This document shows, one piece after another, positions 7,884 to 17,104 of a DNA stretch of 39,803 bases; within the stretch, counting starts at the first letter, position 1; each line of letters opens with the position of its first letter. The position numbers and the translations under genes were made by a program. Source of the stretch: Myxococcales bacterium (GTDB lineage Bacteria; Myxococcota_A; Polyangia; Polyangiales; Polyangiaceae); assembly GCA_012514535.1 (NCBI GenBank), contig JAAZAA010000366.1:1-39803 (forward strand). Reading direction: 5' to 3'. Below the pieces are notes generated by a model that saw only the letters and a program-made list of their open reading frames with translations, searched no databases and had not been told where the DNA came from.

Positions 7884-8884
7884 TGGGGGGGCTCCGACCG
7901 CGGCGGCGGCGGTGGGCGCTGGGGGCGGCCCTGTGCGTGGCCGCGTGCGCGGCCGTGCTCAACGTGAGCTGTGGGCGCGCGCCCCTGTTCGTGCGTTTCC
8001 TGTGGGGCACCTTGAACCAACCGGAGACGCGCCCGCCTCGCCATCGGGTCGTCGAGCCGCGGGTCGAGGGCGCGCGCCTGGTCGCCACCTGGGTGGGGCA
8101 TGCGACGGTGCTGCTCCAACTGGACGATCGCTTCGTGCTGACGGATCCGGTCTTCACCTCCACGGTCGGCGTGGTGTCCAGGCGCTACGTGGCGCCCGGC
8201 ATCGCGCCGGAAGACCTGCCGCAGGTGGACGCGGTGGTCGTCTCCCACATGCACTTCGATCACCTGTCCTTGGGGAGCTTGGATCGTATCGAGGATCGGG
8301 TCGCGCACATCGTGCTGCCGGAGGGAGGCCTCGCGTACGTGCCCGGCTCGTCCGTGCCGACGGACGAGCTGGCGCCCTGGGAGTCCTTGGAGCTCGACGG
8401 CCTGCGCATCACCGCCACCCCGGTGGAGCATAACGGCTGGCGCTACGCGGGGGACCGCGCCTGGCGCGCCACGGCCTTCACCGGCTACGTCATCGAGTAC
8501 AACGGCCTCTCCGTCTACTTCGGCGGCGACACGGCGGCGAGCGGCTGGATGTTCTCGGCGACGGGCCGGCGCTTCCCCGATCTCGATCTGGCGCTCCTCC
8601 CCATCGCGCCCATCCACCCGCGCGAGTTCATGTGCCGCACCCACATGGACCCCAAGGAGGCCCTGGACGCCTTCGCGGGCTTGGGCGCCCGGGCCATGAT
8701 CCCCATCCACTTCGACACCTTCTTCAACTCCCTCGACGAAGTGGGGGAGGCGCCGCGGCTGCTGCGCGCGGAGATGAACGAGCGCGGCCTCGGGCCCGAC
8801 CGGGTGATCGTCCTGGAGCACGGGCAGCAGCACGTCCTCGTGCCGGGTGACGCGCGACCCCTTGCAGCCCCCGAGCGGAGGTGA
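7883..8884 (+). CDS. Metallo-beta-lactamase-fold hydrolase, UlaG/NAPE-PLD-like, membrane-anchored
   Basis: 333-aa protein. An Arg-rich start and a hydrophobic segment (WALGAALCVAACAAVLNVSC) suggest a membrane anchor or lipoprotein. The catalytic domain begins with TWVGHATVLLQLDDRFVLTDPVF and contains the binuclear zinc motif HMHFDH (122-127), a later EHNGWRY histidine, FGGDT and MIPIHFDTF. This pattern is that of the MBL-fold group containing NAPE-phospholipase D and L-ascorbate-6-phosphate lactonase. The substrate cannot be read from the sequence; a lipid-like substrate would fit a membrane-bound enzyme. Translation is coupled to the previous gene by TGATG. Confidence 0.83.
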   Translation: MGGLRPRRRRWALGAALCVAACAAVLNVSCGRAPLFVRFLWGTLNQPETRPPRHRVVEPRVEGARLVATWVGHATVLLQLDDRFVLTDPVFTSTVGVVSRRYVAPGIAPEDLPQVDAVVVSHMHFDHLSLGSLDRIEDRVAHIVLPEGGLAYVPGSSVPTDELAPWESLELDGLRITATPVEHNGWRYAGDRAWRATAFTGYVIEYNGLSVYFGGDTAASGWMFSATGRRFPDLDLALLPIAPIHPREFMCRTHMDPKEALDAFAGLGARAMIPIHFDTFFNSLDEVGEAPRLLRAEMNERGLGPDRVIVLEHGQQHVLVPGDARPLAAPERR

Positions 8885-8888
8885 TGCC

Positions 8889-9098
8889 ATGAGCGCCATG
8901 AAGGAACTCATCGGGACGCTCATCGCGAAGGCTGACTTGAACCAGGAACAAGCCACCAAGGTCGCCGAGGTGGTGAAGGGCTTCTTGGCGGACAAGCTCC
9001 CCGCGCCGCTCCAGGGACCGGTCCTGAGCGCGATCTCCGGGGAGTCCGTGGACTCGGTCGCCAATCAGGCCAAGAACGTGCTCGGCAAGCTCTTCTGA
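8889..9098 (+). CDS. Small helical protein (69 aa), unknown function
   Basis: 69-residue soluble protein starting MSAMKELIGTLIAKADLNQEQATKVAEVVKG. It is almost entirely amphipathic helix, with an LPAPLQGP turn in the middle. Similar small proteins with a KLPAPL turn are widespread in bacteria, but I know of no assigned role. AGGTGAT precedes the ATG, and it starts 4 bases after the hydrolase stop, so it is the last gene of the norR-led run. A palindrome at 9113-9124 follows. Confidence 0.75.
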   Translation: MSAMKELIGTLIAKADLNQEQATKVAEVVKGFLADKLPAPLQGPVLSAISGESVDSVANQAKNVLGKLF

Positions 9099-9112
9099 GC
9101 CCGGGTGCTGCA

Positions 9113-9124
9113 GGGGGCGCCCCC
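9113..9124. terminator. GC palindrome between convergent genes
   Basis: GGGGGCGCCCCC is perfectly self-complementary and lies 15 bases after one stop codon and 40 bases beyond the 3' end of the opposite-strand gene. It may act as a two-way terminator, though there is no T-tract. Confidence 0.3.
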
Positions 9125-9164
9125 GTGAGCGCCCTGTGAAGGTCGGCGAAGCCGAGGCGGCCTC

Positions 9165-10232
9165 TCAGGTCCCGAAGTCGTCCGGGCAGGCGCAGGGCGC
9201 GGAACAGGTCACGTCACCTGCGGGGCGACTGTTTCCGGTCCCGGTCACCGTCGTGGCTGCGTTGCAGGTCACGTTGGTCGGACCTCCGTGGAAGACGTTG
9301 TCGCTGATGTGCGCCGACCCACCCTACTGAAAGAAGATGCTGGTCCCGCCGCTGGCGAACACGTTCCCGACGATCGACAGTTCCGTGCCGGACGCGCGCA
9401 GGGACGCTCCACCGCAGTCCTCGATCTGCGTCCCCTCGATCACCGCGGGGCCGCTGGCCTGGATGCAATACCCGGGCGTCGTCCCTTCGCCGCGTAGCAC
9501 ACAGCGGCGCACCGCCGTGTTGGGCTCCATGCGCACGATGATGTGGGACGTTTCGTACAACGGCTGCCCGCTCAGCACGCCGGGGTCATCGGCGTCGCAC
9601 TCGAGCTCTTGCCCCTCCGAGAGCGCAATGGTCTCCGTCAGAGGGTAAGTCCCCCCGGAGAGGAAGATCTTCCCCGCCGCCCTGGACAACGCGTACTCGA
9701 GGGACCGGAAGGCGCAGGCGCCCGCCCCGCCGCCGTAGTTCGGATCGTCGAAGCCGAGCACGGGGTCGACGTAGTGGTCCGCCGACGCCGAATCGGCTCG
9801 GCACGCCGTCGGCTCGTCGACGACGCAGTCCGCGCCGCTCGGGTGATGGCCCTCGGCGCATACGTCGCAGTCCGCGCCGGCCCATCCGGCCGGGCACATG
9901 TCGCATGCCGCTCCGGTCCAGTCGCCGTCGCAGGAGCAGCCGGTTCCCGTGCGCCCGTCATCGCACGTCCCGTTCACGCAGGCGCAGGGAGCGCAGGACT
10001 CGCCGAAGTGCCCCGGAGCGCACTCGTCGCAGTCTTCTCCGTCGAAGCCCTCGGGACAACTCCCGTCGTCTTCCCCTCCAGCCATGCCTCCGTCGCCGCC
10101 GCTCGCCCCGGCGCTCCCGCCCGTGCCGTCCCCGGCGCTGCCCCCAGTCGCCTCGCCCTTCCCCCCAGGAGAGGACGACGATCAGGCGGACGCGGCGAAG
10201 AGCAGGAGGAAAATGAGGTTCCGTGACATCAT
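9165..10232 (-). pseudogene. Cys-rich, beta-helix lipoprotein gene with two in-frame stop codons
   Basis: A single 356-codon frame from ATG 10232 (or 10229) to TGA 9165, interrupted only by TGA at codon 17 (10182-10184) and TAG at codon 303 (9324-9326). Codons 1-16 give a signal peptide, MMSRNLIFLLLFAASA. The TGA falls exactly where a lipobox Cys is expected and is followed by SSSSPGG and a Gly/Ser linker like those of other lipoproteins in this window. Then come EGF/laminin-like Cys repeats (CPEGFDGEDCDEC to about residue 140) and a right-handed beta-helix-like part. After the TAG the frame continues with the same repeat style (SDNVFHGG echoes GNVFASGG) and ends CSAPCACPDDFGT. No frameshift is seen. 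It is either a young pseudogene, recoded, or carries two sequence errors. ATG 10085 would give a 253-aa form without a signal peptide. Confidence 0.8.
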
Positions 10233-10324
10233 GATGATTCGCACATCATCACCGACCGCTACGAGGGAGGGCAACGGGGCATTCTCCCGACCTCGCCATA
10301 CACTCACGAATGCTCCGGGTGATG

Positions 10325-12013
10325 TCACCTCTTCCGCTTGGGCGTGTACACCCAGCTCGGGCGAACGGGTGTGCCGACCTTGGGGATCAAGGCGCGCCCC
10401 TGGAACTGGAGGGTCTCCGTGCGCCGGTAAGCCCGCCGCAGGGGTCTCATGAACATGTACCAGTCGCTGTCGAGCACGACCCCGGAGAACGCTCGCTGTT
10501 GGAACAGGGGCGTCCAGCGGGCCTCGAGGAGCTCCCGCACGCCGCGAGGGTCCCGATCCGCCTCGAACACGTCGACCATGGCCATGTGATGGGCGAAGGG
10601 GCGTTTCCCGGCGAGCCAGGCGAGGTGGGGGTGGTTCACGACGAGGACGTCACCGGGCAAGCTGCGGATCTTCTCCACCACCATGTCGCCCGCGGCGTAG
10701 TCGTGCGGGCCAGGGACGTGGCGCTCCCACCCCGAGGGAAAGAGGAGCAGGAGCTGCGCGATCGCGAGGAGCCCGGCGGACAGACGCGCCGCCGCGGCGG
10801 GGATGCGCGTGGCGGCGTGCAGGACGACGCCGAACGCGATGGCCAGGGCCGCGTGAGCGGGCATGAGATCGTTGGTGAAGCTCCCCATGTGGAGGCGAGA
10901 CAGGTAGGAGCCCGCCCAGCAGCTCGCGCAGAGGAGCCAAAAGAAGACGTGCCTGCGGAGGCCCAGACGGAGCGGAAAGCCGCACAGGAGAATGACCCCA
11001 GCGGTGGTGGCGAGGGGCAACCGCAGGGGGAGCTCGTTCGTCCAGAAGGAGAGCAGGAGGTACTCGCGTCCCTTCATGCCGTGGGTCGAAGGGAGCTCGA
11101 GCACGTAATAGAAGAACCAGCCGTCTGACTGGATCTGTAGGGCGAGGGCGATCACGGCGAGGCACGCGACGAACACGCCTCCAAACAAGGCCAGCTCCCG
11201 GAGCTCGGCGCCGCCGGGCCACAGCTCCGAGCGCCGGAGAATGGAATACCAAGCCGCTCGCGGCTCCGATCCCTGCGCCCCGGATCCCGCTGCCTCGGTG
11301 CTCCTCGCCTCGGCGCTGGTCGCTCGGCGAGCCGAGCTGGGGAGCAGGAGCGCGCCCCACGCGACGGCGGGCAACAACACGAGCATGGTTTGCTTGGTGA
11401 GCACGGCGAGGGCGAGCAGCACCCCGGCGAGCATCAGAGCCCACGGGCGTCGCGACCTCCGCACGTCCTCTTGCACGAGGGTGAGCGCTCCCAGGCCGAG
11501 GGCGAGCGCCAGGGAGTCGACGCGGGCCAGGTCGAACCAGGTGCCGCTCAGCTCGAAGGTCCCCACGAACACGCCGCTGCTCACGGCGGCGATCCAGGCG
11601 CTTCTGGTGCTCACGAACACCAGGCGGAAAATCAGCAGGAGGACGGCGATGGTGGCCAGCAGACTGAGGAGCCGCAGCGCCGGCAGCCCCGGCCCGGACA
11701 CCTTCGCGACCGCCGCCGCGGCGTAGCTGTAACCGGGGCCGTACAGGAACGGCATGAAGTCCGGGGAGGGCTCGGGGTAGAGGGTCACGCCCTGGAGGAC
11801 GCGGAGCGCGTGCATCAGCATGCCGCCCTCCATCCACTCGAGTCCGTAGGGGAACGTGCGACGCGCGAGGGCGACGCGGAGGAACTCCCAGGTGCACCAG
11901 GCCGCGAGCAGGGCCGCCACGCCCCAGGCCGCCGTCGTGATCCAGACCAGAGCGGGTGTGGCTTCCCAGCGATGGAGCCGCCGTCGCAGATCGGCGAATC
12001 GAAATGATTTCAT
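10325..12013 (-). CDS. Polytopic membrane glycosyltransferase-like protein (GT-C type)
   Basis: 562-aa integral membrane protein with about 10-12 hydrophobic helices from residue 22 on. The first periplasmic loop contains LEWMEGGMLMHALRV (acidic residues 59 and 62) followed by FLYGPGYSY. This arrangement is common in GT-C glycosyltransferases that use lipid-linked sugars, such as the ArnT/PMT-like and DUF2029 groups. A soluble C-terminal part (VVEKIRSLPGDVLVVNHPHLAWLAGKRP) resembles the periplasmic domain found in many such proteins. The ATG at 12013 is preferred over the upstream frame to 12082, which is Arg-rich. The acceptor is unknown. No polysaccharide cluster surrounds it. Confidence 0.7.
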   Translation of the reverse strand: MKSFRFADLRRRLHRWEATPALVWITTAAWGVAALLAAWCTWEFLRVALARRTFPYGLEWMEGGMLMHALRVLQGVTLYPEPSPDFMPFLYGPGYSYAAAAVAKVSGPGLPALRLLSLLATIAVLLLIFRLVFVSTRSAWIAAVSSGVFVGTFELSGTWFDLARVDSLALALGLGALTLVQEDVRRSRRPWALMLAGVLLALAVLTKQTMLVLLPAVAWGALLLPSSARRATSAEARSTEAAGSGAQGSEPRAAWYSILRRSELWPGGAELRELALFGGVFVACLAVIALALQIQSDGWFFYYVLELPSTHGMKGREYLLLSFWTNELPLRLPLATTAGVILLCGFPLRLGLRRHVFFWLLCASCWAGSYLSRLHMGSFTNDLMPAHAALAIAFGVVLHAATRIPAAAARLSAGLLAIAQLLLLFPSGWERHVPGPHDYAAGDMVVEKIRSLPGDVLVVNHPHLAWLAGKRPFAHHMAMVDVFEADRDPRGVRELLEARWTPLFQQRAFSGVVLDSDWYMFMRPLRRAYRRTETLQFQGRALIPKVGTPVRPSWVYTPKRKR

Positions 12014-12262
12014 GGGGGCGCGCCCCTCGCGGGGGCCAAGCAAGCGGTGGGCGCTCAGCGGTCGTCGCCAGCCGCGGCGCACCCGACGAGTCGAGGGAAG
12101 CCAAGGGAACGGAGCAGCACCGAAAAGTAGGGGTCGGTGGACGATTGACGACAGTCCAAAACATCTTCATGTCCGCGCTCCGACGGAGTCAAGGCGACCT
12201 CCGCGGATCGGTGCGCTCCGCTGGTGACCGGCCCGTGAGTCGGATCCCTCTCCGTCCATCGC

Positions 12263-12277
12263 GGACAGGACCTGTCC
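12263..12277. promoter_or_regulatory. Palindromic operator copy 1
   Basis: GGACAG-GAC-CTGTCC. The right flank TCAATATGCGCTAG repeats the right flank of copy 3 (TCAATGCTGCGCTAG), including a TAGAGC at 12289-12294 that could be a -10 element. The left flank differs. Probable binding site of the WYL regulator encoded at 12443. Confidence 0.65.
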
Positions 12278-12290
12278 TCAATATGCGCTA

Positions 12291-12336
12291 GAGCACCGAT
12301 CGGCTCGCCATCGGGCGAGGTCCGCTCGCTCCGCCC
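12291..12336 (+). repeat. Dispersed repeat, copy A
   Basis: Starts GAGCACCGATCGG. Over the first 29 bases it matches the reverse complement of 37165-37193 with 2 mismatches. After 9 extra bases the word CTCCGCCCAT matches again. The motif CTAGAGCACCGATC (12288-12301) recurs exactly at 37088-37101. Confidence 0.6.
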
Positions 12337-12339
12337 ATT

Positions 12340-12358
12340 GAGGACAGGATCTGTCCTC
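12340..12358. promoter_or_regulatory. Palindromic operator copy 2
   Basis: GGACAG-GAT-CTGTCC core at 12342-12356, with GA/TC extending both arms. The left flank CGCCCATTGA is identical to that of copy 3. Core-to-core spacing is 79 bases to copy 1 and 61 bases to copy 3. Confidence 0.7.
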
Positions 12359-12396
12359 GATTCAAAGCATGTTTCGTCGCCTCACCTGCCCACGCC

Positions 12397-12423
12397 CATT
12401 GAGGACAGGATCTGTCCTCAATG
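12397..12423. promoter_or_regulatory. Palindromic operator copy 3, covering the WYL gene promoter
   Basis: A perfect 27-base palindrome: CATTGAGGACAG, GAT, CTGTCCTCAATG (12-base arms). It ends 6 bases before a TAGGCT -10 element, so it covers the -35 region. Binding of the downstream WYL regulator here would either block or position RNA polymerase. Autoregulation is the natural reading. Confidence 0.8.
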
Positions 12424-12429
12424 CTGCGC

Positions 12430-12435
12430 TAGGCT
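12430..12435 (+). promoter_or_regulatory. -10 element for a leaderless WYL transcript
   Basis: TAGGCT followed by 7 bases and then the GTG start at 12443, with no ribosome-binding site. Transcription would begin at or next to the start codon. The same TAGGCT-N7-start layout is seen at 37373. Confidence 0.55.
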
Positions 12436-12442
12436 GCCGCCC

Positions 12443-13531
12443 GTGAGCACGGCGACCACCCGCGTCCTGCGCCTCCTGGCGCTCCTCCAGTCGCGTCGAG
12501 ACTGGACGGGCCCGGAGCTCGGCGAGCGCCTCGAGGTGGACGTGCGGACCGTACGGCGCGACGTCGAGCGCCTGCGACGGCTCGGCTACGTCATCGAGTC
12601 GTCCGCGGGGATCGGCGGTGGCTACCGGATGGGAGCCGGCGCGAGCATGCCGCCCCTGTTGCTCGACGACGACGAGGTCAGCGCCGTGGTCGTCGCCCTC
12701 AGCGCCGCGGCGGGGAGCATCGCCGGGCTGCGGGAGACCGCGCTGGGAGTGCTGCTCAAGCTCGATCAGATCCTGCCGAAGCGCTTGCGGTCCCGCCTCG
12801 ACGCCTTCGAGTCGGCGACGTTGGCGCTCCCCGCGCGCGGGGGCACGGTCGACTGGAAATTGCTCACCACCCTGACCGCCGCGTGTCGCGAGCACGAGGA
12901 GCTCGAGTTCGAGTACCTGGACAAAGGGGGGCGGGCGAGCTCGCGGCGCGTCGAGCCGCTCCACGTCGTCCACGCGGAGCGGTTCTGGTACCTGGTGGCC
13001 TGGGACGTGGGGCGCGCGGCGTTCCGGACCTTCCGCGTCGATCGCATCAAGGGGCGGCGTCTGCGGCGGGGCGCGCGGTTCAGCCCACGCGCGTTGCCGG
13101 AAGATCTGGTGAGCTATGTCTCCCGATCCCTCACGCAGGCGCCGCACCGACATCAGATGCGCATCGAGCTCGTCGGCACCCCGTCCGAGCTCGCCCCCCG
13201 CATCCCGTCGTGGCTCGGCGTCCTCGAGTCCGTGGGCCCGCGCCGTTCGAGCCTCACCGTGGGCGGGGACGACTACGAATCCCTCGCGGCGCGCCTCCTG
13301 CTCCTCGGGGTCCCCTTCGAGCGCGTCGAGCCGCCGGAGGCCGCCCGCGCTTTGCGAGAGGTCGCCGGGCGCCTGTTCGACGCCCTCGAACCCTGCCTCC
13401 CCTCGGAGAGCGAGGCGAAGAGCACACTCCGGGGGACACGGGCCGCCGAGCGCGCGGACACGGGGCGCGCTCGCGGGCGGGGCTCCACTTCTCGAAGGAC
13501 CGGAGCCTCTCGAAGGGGCGGGACCTCTTGA
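12443..13531 (+). CDS. HTH/WYL-domain transcriptional regulator (YafY/DeoR-like)
   Basis: 362-aa regulator. A winged helix-turn-helix fills the first 60 residues (TGPELGERLEVDVRTVRRDVERLRRLGYVIES). A WYL domain follows in the middle, with the literal signature ERFWYLVAWD and then FRTFRVDRI. A C-terminal WCX-like region ends near ALEPCLP. WYL domains sense ligands, often nucleic acid fragments or small molecules, and such regulators commonly control defence or DNA-damage genes or themselves. The GTG at 12443 is chosen because the helix-turn-helix starts right after it and an upstream in-frame ATG at 12338 would read through the operators. The last 45 residues are Arg/Ser-rich and may be disordered. 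No obvious target gene other than itself adjoins the operators; the divergent gene is 250 bases away. Confidence 0.88.
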   Translation: MSTATTRVLRLLALLQSRRDWTGPELGERLEVDVRTVRRDVERLRRLGYVIESSAGIGGGYRMGAGASMPPLLLDDDEVSAVVVALSAAAGSIAGLRETALGVLLKLDQILPKRLRSRLDAFESATLALPARGGTVDWKLLTTLTAACREHEELEFEYLDKGGRASSRRVEPLHVVHAERFWYLVAWDVGRAAFRTFRVDRIKGRRLRRGARFSPRALPEDLVSYVSRSLTQAPHRHQMRIELVGTPSELAPRIPSWLGVLESVGPRRSSLTVGGDDYESLAARLLLLGVPFERVEPPEAARALREVAGRLFDALEPCLPSESEAKSTLRGTRAAERADTGRARGRGSTSRRTGASRRGGTS

Positions 13532-13587
13532 AGGCGCCGAGCAGCGGCGAGGGCGCCGCTCGGCTCCGATCTCGGCGCGGTTCGGTG

Positions 13588-13593
13588 TACGTT
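13588..13593 (+). promoter_or_regulatory. -10 element for the cNMP/CPBP gene
   Basis: TACGTT lies 8 bases before the ATG at 13602 (5 before a GTG at 13599). No ribosome-binding site is visible between them, suggesting a leaderless or very short leader transcript. Confidence 0.4.
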
Positions 13594-13601
13594 CGACGGT
13601 G

Positions 13602-14705
13602 ATGGTTCAGGTGCCCCAGGATCTCGCGCTCGTCGCGGGGCTCTCTCGGCGCGAGCTCGCGGAGCTGGACGACGTCGCCGCCGAGCGACGCTTGAGCCCG
13701 GGGGATCTGCTGGTGCGCGAGGGGGCGCAACCGGAAGAGCTGTACGTCCTGCTCTCCGGGAGCCTGGAGGTGCTGCGCTGCGATCGCCGGGGTGCGGAGT
13801 ACGTCCTGGGGGACATCGGGCCCGGTGGGTTGGTCGGGGAGCTCGCGGCGGTGGAGGAGCGTCCCTGCAGCGCGACGGTGCGCGCTACGGAGCCGAGCCG
13901 CGTCCTGGTCCTCCCGGCGGCTGCGATCCGCGCGCGCCCACGGCTGGTGACGAACATCGCCCGGGCCATCGCGGAGCGCCTCCGCGCCCAGAGCGAGCTC
14001 TCCCTGGAGTACATGCAGGAGCGCGCGGCCATGGGCGAGCTCCTGGTCAAGAGCATGGTGCTCCTGTGCGCCTACGCGGTGTTGTTGAGCGCGACGCCCT
14101 GGGTGCGGAGCACGTGGCCCAACGTGAGCACGACGGTGCTGAGCCTCCCAGTGATCGCGCTCTTCGGGGCCTTCAGTTATCGCTTCATCCGCGCGACGGG
14201 CTGGCCCCTGTCGCGCTTCGGGCTCGGCTTCAAGAACGCCCTGGGCTCGATCCTGGAGGCCGCGGTGCTCACGCCGGTGTTCGCCGTGGTGTTGATCGGC
14301 GTCAAATGGCTGATGGTGCGCGTCGTGCCTGCCTACCGCGGCCTGCCCACGATCGAGCACACGGACGTCCTGGCGCGCCTCGCGGATCCGGAGATTCGCT
14401 GGCTGCTCGTGATGTACGGGGCGTCGGCCCTGGTGCAGGAGCTCATCGTCCGCTGCGCGCTGCAGGCGAGCCTCGAGGACTTCCTCGCCGGGCGGGGGCG
14501 CGCGACGACGCCGATCCTCGTCGCGGCCTTGATGTTCTCGATCACCCACCTGCACATGTCGTTCTTGTTCGCTGCCCTGGCGTTCCTCCCGGGGGTCTTC
14601 TGGGGGTGGCTGTTCCACAGGCGACGACACCTCGTGGGGGTGACCCTGTCCCACTTCGCCATCGGCGCGTTCGTCTTCTTCGTGCTCGGAGTGCGCCTGC
14701 ACTGA
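13602..14705 (+). CDS. Cyclic-nucleotide-binding domain fused to a CPBP-type membrane protease-like domain
   Basis: 367-aa two-domain protein. Residues about 5-130 form a CRP-like cyclic-nucleotide-binding domain (LSPGDLLVREGAQPEELYVLLSGSLEVL ... GGLVGELAAVEERPCSATVRATEPSRVLVLP). It keeps GELA and the RPCSATVRA phosphate-cassette Arg/Ser. After a helix come about 6-7 transmembrane segments and an Abi/CPBP (Rce1-like) domain: QELIVR at 279-284 in place of EExxxR, FSITHLH with His316, and HFAIG at 351-355 in place of HxxxN. The first catalytic Glu and the last Asn are thus replaced, so protease activity is doubtful. It may be a cAMP- or cGMP-responsive membrane protein. The fusion itself is clear, as the frame is continuous. 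Confidence 0.82.
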   Translation: MVQVPQDLALVAGLSRRELAELDDVAAERRLSPGDLLVREGAQPEELYVLLSGSLEVLRCDRRGAEYVLGDIGPGGLVGELAAVEERPCSATVRATEPSRVLVLPAAAIRARPRLVTNIARAIAERLRAQSELSLEYMQERAAMGELLVKSMVLLCAYAVLLSATPWVRSTWPNVSTTVLSLPVIALFGAFSYRFIRATGWPLSRFGLGFKNALGSILEAAVLTPVFAVVLIGVKWLMVRVVPAYRGLPTIEHTDVLARLADPEIRWLLVMYGASALVQELIVRCALQASLEDFLAGRGRATTPILVAALMFSITHLHMSFLFAALAFLPGVFWGWLFHRRRHLVGVTLSHFAIGAFVFFVLGVRLH

Positions 14706-14808
14706 GCGGGCAGCGAAGGGTTCCCGACCTCACGCCCACGACAGCGACCCACGAGGCCCGCTCCGCGAGACCAGGCCCCGACGCGGGCCCCGCTTGACGA
14801 GGCCGCTC

Positions 14809-16216
<1,408 letters not shown>

Positions 16217-16267
16217 TCAACACCGAGTCGCAAGTCGGGTGGCGTCATCACGTCGGAGCCACTCGCC

Positions 16268-16292
16268 CGAGGGCGCCCACAGGGCGCCCTCG
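16268..16292. repeat. Perfect inverted repeat between gdhA and the response regulator
   Basis: CGAGGGCGCCC and GGGCGCCCTCG with a 3-base loop (ACA), giving 11-base arms. It lies 94 bases upstream of gdhA and 78 bases upstream of the response-regulator start. As DNA it could be an operator; as RNA it would form a strong hairpin in a gdhA leader. Confidence 0.6.
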
Positions 16293-16334
16293 ACCGCTCC
16301 CGGGCCCGAACGAAAACATCTGCACCACAGCCGA

Positions 16335-16363
16335 TTTTCAGGAGCTCCCTGCCGCGATACATT
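16335..16363 (+). promoter_or_regulatory. Promoter of the response regulator, leaderless
   Basis: TTTTCA at 16335-16340 and TACATT at 16358-16363 are spaced by 17 bases. The GTG start at 16370 follows 6 bases after the -10, and no ribosome-binding site intervenes. Confidence 0.55.
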
Positions 16364-16369
16364 CGCGTC

Positions 16370-17104
16370 GTGACCCCAGCAGAGGCATCGGGCCGTGTGG
16401 GACCGTCGGAGAAGCGCGCGGCGCTCGAGCGACGGTCGTCCACATCGAGCTCGACGCAGGGGCTGGAGCTGCTCATCGTCGACGATCACTCGCTGTTCGC
16501 CGATGGTCTCGTGCTGCTCCTCGAACGGCTGGGGCCGGGGGTGCGCGTCGCCTCCGTACCGAGCTGCGAGCGCGCCCTCGAGGTGCTGGCGGGGGGGCTC
16601 CGGCCGGACTTGGTCCTCTTCGACCTCAACCTGCCGGGCATGCATCACCTGGAAGCCTTCGAGTCGCTCCAGGAGCACGCGCCGGAGGCCTGGATCGTCG
16701 CCGTCTCGGCGGATGAGCGTCCTCACATGATCGGGGACGTCATGCGCGCCGGGGCCCGCGGGTACATCCCCAAATCGACCAACGCCGACGTCATGTTGGG
16801 CGCCCTGCGCCTCGTGCTCGCCGGGGGAGTCTACGTGCCGGAGGCGGTTCTGAACGCCGCCCCAGCGCCGCCCGCCCTGACGCCCCGCGAACTGGAGGTG
16901 CTGCAGCTCATCGCCAGCGGCCACGGCAACCGGGAGATCGCGGAGCGGCTGAAGCTCGCCGAGTCGACCGTGCGGGTCCACGTCACCTCCCTGCTGCGGC
17001 GCCTCGGCGTGAAGACCCGCTTCGAGGCGGTGAACTCGCCCCTCGTGGTGGAGTTCTTGCGCACGCAGGGCGCGCCCCCCGCGCGCGGGCTCCCGGATCG
17101 ATGA
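16370..17104 (+). CDS. NarL/FixJ-type response regulator
   Basis: 244-aa two-component regulator. The receiver domain starts at LLIVDDHSLFADGL, with the phosphorylation site in LVLFDLNLPGM and the conserved lysine in YIPKSTN. The C-terminal LuxR-type helix-turn-helix is complete (LTPRELEVLQLIASGHGNREIAERLKLAESTVRVHVTSLLRRLGV). The first 30 residues are Ser/Arg-rich and may be unstructured. The GTG at 16370 is supported by a promoter that ends 6 bases before it. Its stop overlaps the ATG of the hybrid kinase (ATGA), so the pair is co-translated and is likely a cognate system. The target genes and signal are unknown. Confidence 0.9.
   Translation: MTPAEASGRVGPSEKRAALERRSSTSSSTQGLELLIVDDHSLFADGLVLLLERLGPGVRVASVPSCERALEVLAGGLRPDLVLFDLNLPGMHHLEAFESLQEHAPEAWIVAVSADERPHMIGDVMRAGARGYIPKSTNADVMLGALRLVLAGGVYVPEAVLNAAPAPPALTPRELEVLQLIASGHGNREIAERLKLAESTVRVHVTSLLRRLGVKTRFEAVNSPLVVEFLRTQGAPPARGLPDR

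Larger units (their letters stand above)
12014..12442. other. Intergenic region with three operators and a dispersed repeat
   Basis: 429 bases between the divergent glycosyltransferase-like and WYL genes. It holds three GGACAG-N3-CTGTCC palindromes (listed separately), a repeat shared with 37154-37193 at 12291-12336, and a related inverted segment (GATCGGTGCGCTCC) at 12206-12219. I see no coding frame. Confidence 0.7.

Noticed and set aside
10182-10184. Selenocysteine at the lipobox
   Set aside because: The TGA replaces a Cys, but I see no convincing SECIS-type hairpin right after it, and a second stop (TAG) interrupts the same gene. Mutation or sequence error is simpler. Kept only as an option in the finding.
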